Below, one piece after another: positions 1-5,548 of a DNA stretch of 5,548 nucleotides. Position 1 is the stretch's first letter. Every line of letters starts with the position of its first letter. Under the pieces are notes generated by a model, which saw only the letters and a program-made list of their open reading frames with translations, searched no databases and was not told the DNA's origin. Made by a program: the position numbers and the translations under genes. This DNA is from Nitrospinota bacterium (GTDB taxonomy: Bacteria; Nitrospinota_A; UBA7883; JACRLM01): the NCBI GenBank assembly GCA_015231995.1, contig JADGAO010000060.1, positions 1 through 5,548 on the forward strand, written 5' to 3'.

Positions 1-22
1 GTAAGCGGAAAACTTTTGCCAT
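1..22 (-). CDS. Probable 5' end of a further minus-strand gene, cut by the window edge
   Basis: An ATG read on the minus strand at 22 opens a frame (Met-Ala-Lys-Val-Phe-Arg-Leu) that runs off the left edge after seven codons. What supports it is a good Shine-Dalgarno sequence (GGAAGGAAA on the minus strand, at 29-37) about 8 nt upstream, and its position downstream of the response regulator on the same strand. A GTG directly before the ATG, at 23-25, is an alternative start. Seven residues are too few to name a product. By position it may be another member of the receptor/response-regulator group, but the 141-nt spacer with a hairpin leaves co-transcription uncertain. Confidence 0.45.
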
Positions 23-28
23 CACTTG

Positions 29-37
29 TTTCCTTCC
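29..37 (-). promoter_or_regulatory. Ribosome binding site for the gene leaving the left edge
   Basis: Read on the minus strand this is GGAAGGAAA, a purine-rich stretch complementary to the 16S rRNA 3' end, about 8 nt before the ATG at 22. It is the main evidence that a gene begins here. Confidence 0.45.
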
Positions 38-102
38 AGTTAAGAGCGTGTATCAGCCGAAGATTATCACGAATCAACGGTTCGCCGCCAACTGGCCGGA
101 GG

Positions 103-123
103 TTTGCAGGGTCGCCCTGCAAA
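103..123. other. Perfect 9-bp hairpin in the spacer after the response regulator
   Basis: TTTGCAGGG (103-111) and CCCTGCAAA (115-123) are exact reverse complements around a 3-nt loop. Read on the plus strand the stem is followed by ATTTTCT, which resembles a weak intrinsic terminator, but no plus-strand gene that needs one is visible. Read on the minus strand, the direction of the flanking genes, no U-tract follows, so it is not a standard terminator for the response regulator. It could be a 3' mRNA-stabilising stem, an attenuating structure before the next gene, or the terminator of an opposing transcript. Confidence 0.5.
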
Positions 124-163
124 ATTTTCTACACGCGCCGATTAATGGAGTTTTCCAGGAACA

Positions 164-511
164 TCACCGGGCCAGGATATCGGCTACTTTTTTCCTTAAC
201 TCCGTCATGTCAAAAGGCTTTGAAAGGGCGCTCACGTTTTGCGGAAGGCGAGTGTGGGGCATAATGGCGCTAACGACTATCGCCGGTGTTTTGACGCCCT
301 TCTCCTGCAATATATGCAGGATGTCGTCACCGTAACCCTTCGGCATCCTTACATCCGACAGTATCAGGTCATACTCGCCGCTCATCGCCTCTTCAAGCAT
401 TTCCGCCCCGGTGGATACGGAATAAAACTCATACCCGTCCAGCGTGAGCATCCGCTCATATGCCCGCCTGATATCATCTTCGTCTTCAGCTATCAAAACT
501 CTTTTGGCCAT
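164..511 (-). CDS. Single-domain response regulator (CheY-like receiver)
   Basis: A 115-residue protein consisting of one receiver domain with no output domain. Visible motifs: the acidic pair E9-D10 after the first strand (VLIAEDEDD), phosphoacceptor D53 in LILSDVRMP, the switch Ser81 in AIVVSA and the conserved Lys98 in SKPF. It should accept a phosphoryl group from a histidine kinase such as CheA and act through protein contacts in the cytoplasm. The stretch from Ser81 to Lys98 is about five residues shorter than in CheY (Thr87 to Lys109), so helix alpha-4 seems reduced. The ATG at 511 is supported by GGGAG at 518-522, six nt upstream. It lies 52 nt downstream of the chemoreceptor on the same strand, so co-transcription is likely. 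Its TGA overlaps an ATG that opens only an 11-codon frame. It could serve chemotaxis or another pathway; the sequence does not decide. Confidence 0.92.
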   Translation of the reverse strand: MAKRVLIAEDEDDIRRAYERMLTLDGYEFYSVSTGAEMLEEAMSGEYDLILSDVRMPKGYGDDILHILQEKGVKTPAIVVSAIMPHTRLPQNVSALSKPFDMTELRKKVADILAR

Positions 512-563
512 GGAATGCTCCCGAATAGCGCCCGGCGATCAAACTTGCGTTATCTCGCCGAAG

Positions 564-2261
564 TCACCGCTTAATCATGTTTCCAGCCAGATCAGACAAG
601 CGGGTCACCCAATCGTTGAGCTTGTTGACCTGGTCGGATATAAGTTCCGCCGATGAGGACGAGCGCGTCGCGTTGATGGCGTTGGCCTGTGTGACCTCGT
701 GCATCTGCGTCACCGAGTTATTGGTCCGCTCCACGGCCGCCGCCTGCTCGTTGGAAGCGACGCTCACCTGCCTCACAAGCTCCGTAACCTTGTTGGAGCT
801 GGTTTCTATCTCTTTGAAGTTGTTTTTAAGGTCGGCGAGGATCGCCCCGCCGTTTTTCACGCGGGAGACCGTGCCTTCGATAAGCGATGTCGTGTCCCTC
901 GCCGCCTGAGAGGAGCGCTGGGCCAGGTTACGCACCTCTTCGGCCACCACCGCAAACCCCTTGCCGGATTCTCCGGCCCTGGCCGCCTCGACAGCCGCAT
1001 TGAGCGCCAGAAGGTTGGTTTGAAACGCTATTTCCTCGATGGTCTTTATGATTTTGCCGATGTCCATGGACGACTGGTCAATCTCGTTCATGGCGTTGGC
1101 CATGTTCTCCACGGCCACGGCGCCGTTATCAACCTGTTTTTTGGACTCAGTCATGGTGCGGTTGGCTTTGTCGGACACCTCGGCGTTTTCGCGCGAGCTT
1201 GAGGAGAGGCCCATCAAAACGCCGGAAGTTTCTTTAAGCGTGGATTCCTGCGCGGTGGCTCCGTCCGCCATTTCCAATGTGGAGCTCATAATCTTGTCGA
1301 CAGCCGACAACACGAGGCCGGAGCTTTCGTTGAGCCCCTCGATCACATGGCCGATGGTTTTGGCGATGGACCCGCCGATGAAAAAGGCCCCGATTATCGC
1401 GCATATGATAACGACGATTACTATCGGGACTATTTTCATCAGGAGGGAGTTGATAAGCTGATCCATCATCTCCTTGTTGCGGTTGACCGCCGTTTGGAGT
1501 TCTGCGGACCTCTCCTTCATCCGTTTATGCAACTCTTGCGTTTTGACCTTTATGGCCTCGTCCATGGACGACACTTTGGTTTCTATGTCGTCAATATAAA
1601 CGCCTGTTCCAACTATCCAGCCGAGCGGTTTGTACACCCTTACATACGACAGCTTCGGCTGGGGCGTGTCCTTGCCCGGCTTGGGCCAAAGGTAATCAAC
1701 GAAGCCCTCGCCGGTTTTCTCGCTGACCTCGACCATGGCTACGAAAAGGTTCTGGTTTTTTCCCATGGCGCAATTGAATTTCGGGCTGTCGAGTATCTTG
1801 CCGTCGAGAGCGGGGGAAAATGGATGTATGATCATTTTAGGTATGGGTTTGCCTGTGTCGTTGATCCAGAAATAGCCGGACTCGCCATAACGCATCGCCC
1901 CCACGTCGCCTTTTATGCGTTCGATTGTCCCGGCTATATCTTTTCCCGCTCCTTCCTTGTATCTGCGGTCTATGACGTTAAAAACGACATCCACATGTTC
2001 CTTGAGCAGGGTTTTGACGCGATTGAGCTCCTGTTCCCGAAGTTCCTTTATCTCCTTCTGGCCAAGCTCCTTTAACTGATTCACATCGGCGTTAAGTTGC
2101 GACTCCATGCGTTTGAGGTCTTCGCGGGCGCGTTTTTCGATCTCGACGACTTCGTCGCCGGCCCTGGAGTGGATGCCGTATATGAGGACGGCCAGGAATA
2201 TGATGGTTAACGCGATAAGAGAGACCGCCTGCGCGAGGATTATCCTGAATTGTATATTCAT
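564..2261 (-). CDS. Methyl-accepting chemotaxis protein with periplasmic single Cache domain
   Basis: A 565-residue transmembrane chemoreceptor. Order of parts: membrane segment 1 (about 7-30); a charged, probably helical stretch (35-90); a periplasmic Cache_2-type ligand domain (about 85-228) with the typical YGESGYFWIND and GWIVGTGVYIDDIE motifs; a second charged helix (230-272); membrane segment 2 (about 276-297); then the cytoplasmic signalling helices. The hairpin tip that contacts CheA and CheW is the invariant stretch near 410-432 (EIAFQTNLLALNAAVEAARAGE region). Between membrane segment 2 and the signalling helices only a short HAMP-like piece is seen, ending in VIEGLNESS. No CheR/CheB-docking pentapeptide is present at the C-terminus, which ends NMIKR. 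The frame is open to an ATG at 2387, but the ATG at 2261 is preferred: it starts directly before the membrane helix and lies about 43 nt downstream of the expected transcription start. Its ribosome site is weak (AGG about 7 nt away). The ligand is unknown; small organic acids are common for this domain family. Confidence 0.93.
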   Translation of the reverse strand: MNIQFRIILAQAVSLIALTIIFLAVLIYGIHSRAGDEVVEIEKRAREDLKRMESQLNADVNQLKELGQKEIKELREQELNRVKTLLKEHVDVVFNVIDRRYKEGAGKDIAGTIERIKGDVGAMRYGESGYFWINDTGKPIPKMIIHPFSPALDGKILDSPKFNCAMGKNQNLFVAMVEVSEKTGEGFVDYLWPKPGKDTPQPKLSYVRVYKPLGWIVGTGVYIDDIETKVSSMDEAIKVKTQELHKRMKERSAELQTAVNRNKEMMDQLINSLLMKIVPIVIVVIICAIIGAFFIGGSIAKTIGHVIEGLNESSGLVLSAVDKIMSSTLEMADGATAQESTLKETSGVLMGLSSSSRENAEVSDKANRTMTESKKQVDNGAVAVENMANAMNEIDQSSMDIGKIIKTIEEIAFQTNLLALNAAVEAARAGESGKGFAVVAEEVRNLAQRSSQAARDTTSLIEGTVSRVKNGGAILADLKNNFKEIETSSNKVTELVRQVSVASNEQAAAVERTNNSVTQMHEVTQANAINATRSSSSAELISDQVNKLNDWVTRLSDLAGNMIKR

Positions 2262-2310
2262 ACCACTGCCTGTACCTTGTGAACAAAAAAGGCTGGACAC
2301 TGATGGATGG

Positions 2311-2339
2311 AATATAACGCACGTGTCACCGCTTGTCAA
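2311..2339 (-). promoter_or_regulatory. Sigma-70-type promoter for the chemoreceptor gene
   Basis: On the minus strand TTGACA (2334-2339, a perfect -35) is followed after exactly 17 nt by TATATT (2311-2316, five of six matches to the -10 consensus). Transcription would begin near 2304, giving a leader of about 43 nt before the ATG at 2261. Its position inside the longer open frame argues against the upstream start at 2387. No sigma-28 type flagellar promoter is apparent here. Confidence 0.72.
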
Positions 2340-2363
2340 TTTATGGCTCCCAAGCTTGACACG
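2322..2363. repeat. 7-bp inverted repeat spanning the two divergent promoters
   Basis: CGTGTCA (2322-2328) and TGACACG (2357-2363) are exact reverse complements 28 nt apart. The first arm lies in the spacer of the chemoreceptor promoter and the second overlaps the -35 box of the phoH promoter. One regulator bound here could affect both, but a 7-bp match that includes promoter consensus bases can easily arise by chance. Confidence 0.35.
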
Positions 2364-2452
2364 CCTTTCAAAGTGAAGGAAAATCAAAGGTAAATATGCA
2401 GATTATTTCTCTTTTCATCATTGCCGGACGGTCTTGCCCGATTGGGAGCCAT
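2343..2452. repeat. 11-bp perfect inverted repeat flanking the phoH promoter
   Basis: ATGGCTCCCAA at 2343-2353 is exactly reverse-complementary to TTGGGAGCCAT at 2442-2452, with 88 nt between them. The left arm sits between the two divergent -35 boxes. The right arm lies about 50 nt downstream of the expected phoH transcription start, so the two arms would not be in the same phoH transcript. That favours a pair of protein-binding sites over an RNA stem, if the repeat is functional at all. The left arm is followed by an overlapping 8-bp palindrome, CAAGCTTG (2351-2358). Confidence 0.5.
2356..2384 (+). promoter_or_regulatory. Sigma-70-type promoter for phoH-pgpH
   Basis: TTGACA (2356-2361) is a perfect -35 box. 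After 17 nt comes GAAAAT (2379-2384), four of six matches to the -10 consensus. Transcription would start near 2391. It is back-to-back with the chemoreceptor promoter, with 16 bp between the two -35 boxes. Confidence 0.5.
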
Positions 2453-2525
2453 CGGCTTGTTTTATGTTGTGGCGGACAGGTTGAGCGCTGATCCAGAAGA
2501 CACCGTCGCCACGGCTCCACGCTTG
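2391..2525 (+). other. Probable phoH leader, or N-terminal extension of phoH
   Basis: This stretch lies between the expected transcription start and the preferred phoH ATG. It is open in the phoH frame back to 2394, with possible TTG (2421, 2481) and GTG (2469) starts, so some or all of it may be coding. None of these starts, nor the ATG at 2526, has a clear Shine-Dalgarno sequence. In another frame ATG 2396 opens a 31-codon frame ending at 2491, with AAAGG five nt upstream. The right arm of the 11-bp inverted repeat lies at 2442-2452. A short imperfect stem (GAGCC/GGCTT, 2446-2458) followed by GTTTT is too weak to call an attenuator. Confidence 0.4.
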
Positions 2526-3512
2526 ATGAGCGAACTGGCCATAGACCTGTTTCCGCGTTTCCATCAATTCGCCGGGATCAACGACGTAAACCTTCGGCGA
2601 ATCGAAAAATGGTTCGCCGTTCAGGCGCTCGTAAGGGGCGACAAGGTTCGTATCCGCGGCGAAAAAGAAAACGCCGAAAAAGTGGAAAACCTGCTTTCCC
2701 AACTGGCCGAGCTATACGAAGCCGGTCAGGAAATAGACGACGGCGCGCTAAAATTCATCATCCCAGCCTTCCACGACGACCCGACTATGCGGGTCAAAGA
2801 CCTGTTCAGCGAAAAGATTCAACTCCACACAGGCAGGCGCGACATACTGGCCCGGAGCATAGGGCAAAGGGAATATGTTTACGCGATAAGCAAATTCGAC
2901 ATAGTTATCGGCATCGGCCCAGCCGGGACTGGCAAGACATACCTTGCGATGGCCGCTGGCGTCGCCGACCTTTTGCGAAAGCGCGTCAGCAGGATAGTGC
3001 TTACCCGCCCGGCGGTGGAGGCGGGGGAGAGGCTTGGGTTCCTTCCCGGCGACCTGTACGAAAAGATAAACCCATACCTTCGGCCACTGCACGACGCGCT
3101 TTACGACATGATCGAGCCGGAGCGCGTGGCGCGTATGATAGAGCAGGGGATGATAGAGATAGCTCCGCTCGCATATATGCGGGGCAGGACGTTAAACGAC
3201 GCGTTCATCATCCTCGACGAGGCGCAGAACGCCACGCCGGACCAGATGAAAATGTTTCTCACCCGGCTTGGCTTGAACTCCAAAGCCGTGATAACCGGCG
3301 ATGTGACGCAGACAGACCTGCCGCCATCGGTGGAGTCGGGCCTCCTGCATGTGAAAACCGTCTTAAAAGACGTGGCCGGCATCCGTTTCGTCCACTTTAC
3401 GGAACGGGATGTCGTGCGCCACGAACTGGTGAAGCGGATATTGAAAGCCTACGAACAAAACGACAAGCGGTCCCGCAGGGATAGCTCGGAGTTTACAGAT
3501 GGCAAGGGATGA
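2526..3512 (+). CDS. phoH: PhoH-family P-loop ATPase (YbeZ type)
   Basis: From ATG 2526 the product is 328 residues, within the usual size for this family. The N-terminus carries the KH-like PhoH_N domain (about 1-60, with NDVNLRRIE and RGDKVRIRGE), followed by a linker and the ATPase core (about 100-312). Seen motifs: Walker A GPAGTGKT (131-138, with K137), VLTRPAVEAGERLGFLPGDL (158-177), Walker B FIILDEAQNAT (227-237, with D231 and E232), the sensor stretch ITGDVTQTDLP (256-266) and the C-terminal RDVVRHELVKRI helix. Proteins of this type are cytoplasmic, bind and hydrolyse ATP, and are functionally tied to the rRNA-processing endonuclease YbeY; a helicase-like or RNA-related role is the usual view. 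The start is uncertain: the frame is open upstream and a 363-residue form from TTG 2421 is possible. ATG 2526 is preferred because it falls just before the first expected strand of the KH-like domain. The 3' end overlaps pgpH by 14 nt. Confidence 0.93.
   Translation: MSELAIDLFPRFHQFAGINDVNLRRIEKWFAVQALVRGDKVRIRGEKENAEKVENLLSQLAELYEAGQEIDDGALKFIIPAFHDDPTMRVKDLFSEKIQLHTGRRDILARSIGQREYVYAISKFDIVIGIGPAGTGKTYLAMAAGVADLLRKRVSRIVLTRPAVEAGERLGFLPGDLYEKINPYLRPLHDALYDMIEPERVARMIEQGMIEIAPLAYMRGRTLNDAFIILDEAQNATPDQMKMFLTRLGLNSKAVITGDVTQTDLPPSVESGLLHVKTVLKDVAGIRFVHFTERDVVRHELVKRILKAYEQNDKRSRRDSSEFTDGKG
3488..3491 (+). promoter_or_regulatory. Ribosome binding site of pgpH inside phoH
   Basis: GGAG seven nt before ATG 3499, located within the last codons of phoH. 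It favours 3499 over the second in-frame ATG at 3520, which has the less well spaced AAGGGA (3504-3509) about 10 nt upstream. Confidence 0.6.
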
Positions 3513-5548
3513 CAGCGACATGGGCAACGTAGGGAAAATAATAAGTTTCGAAGCTTTCAGGAAAAGAGCCAGCGGCTCCAAACCGTCATCCAAGCGCGAT
3601 CAATCTTCACGATTTGCGCTTTTCACGCAAAGAAGCGCGCAGGGCTGGCTGATGATTTTGTCCACAGCGCTTGCTTTGGCCGTAATGATGACTCCCCGCA
3701 ATGCGCCGTCTGTGCCTGTGCCGCCGGTCGGCTCCATAGCTCCGTACAAAATCAAGGCTCCTGCGGACGCGCTGGTGGGCGACAAGGAATCCACGGAGAA
3801 AAACAGGCGTCAGGCCGCGGAAGCGGCGTTGGACATATACGATTTCGACGTAGCCGCCGAAAAAGAGCTGACTCTGCGCGTCAGGGAGGCGTTCGGAATC
3901 ATGTCCGCCTACTACATGACTCATGCGCGCCATGCGTATGTGGACGTCGTTTCCTCGATGGAGCTGTTCGAGGAAAACGGGAAGGACTTCAAAGATCCTA
4001 AGGTTAAAAAAACCTTGCTGATGGAAAGAAAGAAGCTACTTGACGCCGAGGCGCAACTTGCCGCCTTTGAGCATGGAGAGGCTTATTCCGCCGCCGAGAA
4101 CGAGTTTTTGGAGAAGCTTGGCGTCGGATTAAGCCCCAAAGACCTGGAGACCGCGCGTCAATATCACTATTGGCCCCAAATGGGCGAGATGGCGCTCCTG
4201 TTGACCGCCCCCTCGTTAAGCAAGGGCGTTGTCGCCAGAAAAGGCGGGATGCCCAATTCGTCCGCTAAAGGGATAAAACTGAGGAACCTTTCGACCGGCG
4301 GGGAGCGCGTGATCCGCAATTTCGACGAGATATACGACATCCCGGAGGCTTATAAAAAGATTAAGGAAGACGCCGCAACCCGGATTCCCGACAAGCGTCC
4401 GTCGTTAAGAAGGCTGGCTACCGAGATCGCGCAGAAGCTTATCGAGCCGAACGTCACTTTCAACAGGAAAGAGACAGACATGGGCAGGGACCTTGCGGCA
4501 AGCGAGGCCAAACCCGTTTTCTTCCACATCCAAAGGGGCGAGATGATAGTGCGGGAGGGGGAGACGGTGACCCAGGCCCATGTGGAAAAGCTGGCCCAGA
4601 TCGCAGGCAGACAGGAGAACCGCGGATGGTTCAAGGCGTTTTTCGGCCTTTTCACGTTAAGCCTTCTGCTGGTTGCGCTGGCCGCGACGTTTCTGACGAA
4701 GTTTCACGAGGACATCGCAGAATACCCCAAGCTACAGCTTTTGTTGGCGGGCCTTCTGGTGTCGCATATGGGAATGCTCTGGGTTTCGCACGGCGTCTCT
4801 TCTATGTTTCTGCCTCAAACGCCACGGTTGGACATTTCCGCATACATGCTGGCGGCTCCGCTTGCGTTCGGGCCGATGATCGTCTCCATCTTTTTCACGA
4901 TGGAGCTTACGGCGTTTTTCTCCGTCATTGCGGCGGCGTTCACGCTTCTTTTGTTCAGGGACATGCCGGCTCTGGCCCTTTTGACGATAACGTCGGGGCT
5001 GATCTGCGCCTGGCGTGTCAGGCGTTACCAGAGGCGATCGAGCGTCATAAAGGCCGGGTTGTACGTAGCCGCGACTAACGTGTTGGTGGTGGCGGCGTTC
5101 GACATGGCGGGGACGCAGTTGTTTTCCGTGGATCAGTTGTTCAACCCGGCGTTCGCCGCTGGCGGCGGGATATTGATGATACTGCTTGTTTCCGGCGCCC
5201 TTCCGGTTATCGAGAGCCTGTTCCCGGTCGTGTCCGACATCAAGCTGTTGGAGCTGGCCAGCCTCGACCACCCATTGCTCCGGCGGATGATAATGGAGGC
5301 GTCGGGAACCTACCAACACTCCATGATGGTGGGCAACCTGGCCGAAGAAGCGTGCAAAGACATCGGCGCAAACGCCCTGCTGGCGAGGGCCGGGGCGCTT
5401 TTCCACGACATCGGCAAGATGAAGATACCCGATTATTTCGCGGAGAACCAGCGATCCGGCGTAAACCCGCATGACAAGCTCAGCCCGTACATGAGCGCGA
5501 GGATCGTGCTTAACCACATAAAAGAGGGCATGGAACTGGCCAAACAGA
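3499..5548 (+). CDS. pgpH: 7TM-HD protein, cyclic-di-AMP phosphodiesterase family (PgpH/YqfF), 3' end cut off
   Basis: 683 codons are present and the frame is still open at the right edge. Layout: a polar cytoplasmic N-terminus (1-48); membrane segment 1 (about 49-64); a large extracytoplasmic 7TMR-HDED domain (about 75-370, with GSIAPYKIKAPAD near its start and FFHIQRGEMIVREGE near its end); a block of about seven hydrophobic segments (about 379-575); then the cytoplasmic HD domain. HD motifs: H607 in SGTYQHSMMVGNLAEE, H636-D637 in LFHDIGK, and NPHDKLSP (656-663) and NHIKEGMELAK (672-682), all typical of PgpH. Characterised members hydrolyse cyclic-di-AMP to pApA with the HD metal site. About a hundred C-terminal residues should lie beyond the window. 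Its overlap with phoH and the strong ribosome site point to one operon; ybeY is the usual next gene. Whether this organism makes cyclic-di-AMP cannot be seen here; the family name is secure, the substrate is inferred. Confidence 0.93.
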   Translation, partial: MARDDSDMGNVGKIISFEAFRKRASGSKPSSKRDQSSRFALFTQRSAQGWLMILSTALALAVMMTPRNAPSVPVPPVGSIAPYKIKAPADALVGDKESTEKNRRQAAEAALDIYDFDVAAEKELTLRVREAFGIMSAYYMTHARHAYVDVVSSMELFEENGKDFKDPKVKKTLLMERKKLLDAEAQLAAFEHGEAYSAAENEFLEKLGVGLSPKDLETARQYHYWPQMGEMALLLTAPSLSKGVVARKGGMPNSSAKGIKLRNLSTGGERVIRNFDEIYDIPEAYKKIKEDAATRIPDKRPSLRRLATEIAQKLIEPNVTFNRKETDMGRDLAASEAKPVFFHIQRGEMIVREGETVTQAHVEKLAQIAGRQENRGWFKAFFGLFTLSLLLVALAATFLTKFHEDIAEYPKLQLLLAGLLVSHMGMLWVSHGVSSMFLPQTPRLDISAYMLAAPLAFGPMIVSIFFTMELTAFFSVIAAAFTLLLFRDMPALALLTITSGLICAWRVRRYQRRSSVIKAGLYVAATNVLVVAAFDMAGTQLFSVDQLFNPAFAAGGGILMILLVSGALPVIESLFPVVSDIKLLELASLDHPLLRRMIMEASGTYQHSMMVGNLAEEACKDIGANALLARAGALFHDIGKMKIPDYFAENQRSGVNPHDKLSPYMSARIVLNHIKEGMELAKQ

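Noticed and set aside
533..560. 6-bp inverted repeat CGGCGA/TCGCCG between the chemoreceptor and the response regulator
   Set aside because: The stem is short with a 16-nt loop and no U-tract, so it does not support a terminator; the 52-nt gap is compatible with co-transcription.
1347..2075. Open frame of 242 codons on the plus strand opposite the chemoreceptor
   Set aside because: It is antisense to a gene with intact Cache and transmembrane motifs and shows no domain of its own.
2262..2387. N-terminal extension of the chemoreceptor from ATG 2387
   Set aside because: The extra 42 residues have no signal or domain character, the frame covers a near-consensus promoter for the same gene, and the ATG at 2261 begins right before the first membrane helix.
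2609..3484. Open frame of 291 codons on the plus strand inside phoH
   Set aside because: It lies in another frame of a gene with complete PhoH motifs, and its product is a low-complexity Arg/Gly/Pro-rich string with no recognisable domain.
4732..5517. Open frame of 261 codons on the minus strand opposite pgpH
   Set aside because: It is antisense to the membrane and HD segments of pgpH, and its product is rich in His, Arg and Gln, typical of a shadow frame.
1..5548. Mobile elements, CRISPR arrays, tRNA/rRNA genes or a novel defence system
   Set aside because: Nearly all of the window is filled by recognisable core or signalling genes with intact frames; no transposase, direct-repeat array or RNA-gene signature was seen.

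Overview
The window looks like ordinary chromosomal DNA of a Gram-negative-type bacterium with moderately high GC. It holds two divergently transcribed gene groups that meet at an intergenic promoter region near 2262-2525. The gene order phoH then pgpH is common in Desulfobacterota, Nitrospirota and similar lineages (often continuing to ybeY). The chemoreceptor with a single Cache domain and a reduced HAMP also fits such groups. This placement is an inference; no marker gene settles it.

Left part, minus strand (1-2261): a methyl-accepting chemotaxis protein (564-2261) is followed 52 nt downstream by a single-domain CheY-like response regulator (164-511). After a 141-nt spacer containing a perfect 9-bp hairpin, a further gene appears to begin at 22 and run off the left edge. 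The receptor has a near-consensus sigma-70 promoter at 2311-2339, which also argues for the internal ATG at 2261 as its start. The group probably senses a small molecule in the periplasm and passes the signal to a CheA/CheW array encoded elsewhere. Whether the response regulator acts on the motor or on another output cannot be told.

Middle (2262-2525): two back-to-back sigma-70-like promoters with their -35 boxes 16 bp apart, a 7-bp inverted repeat between them, and an 11-bp perfect inverted repeat whose arms lie just upstream of the phoH promoter and in the phoH leader. This is the least explained sequence in the window.

Right part, plus strand (2526-5548): phoH, an RNA-linked P-loop ATPase with an N-terminal KH-like domain, overlaps by 14 nt the start of pgpH, a 7TM-HD protein of the cyclic-di-AMP phosphodiesterase family. 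pgpH is cut by the right edge inside its HD domain. The pair looks co-transcribed and links RNA metabolism with cyclic-dinucleotide turnover, as in many bacteria.

No mobile element, CRISPR array, tRNA or rRNA was seen. All confidently recognised genes belong to known families, and I did not find a convincing undescribed system.
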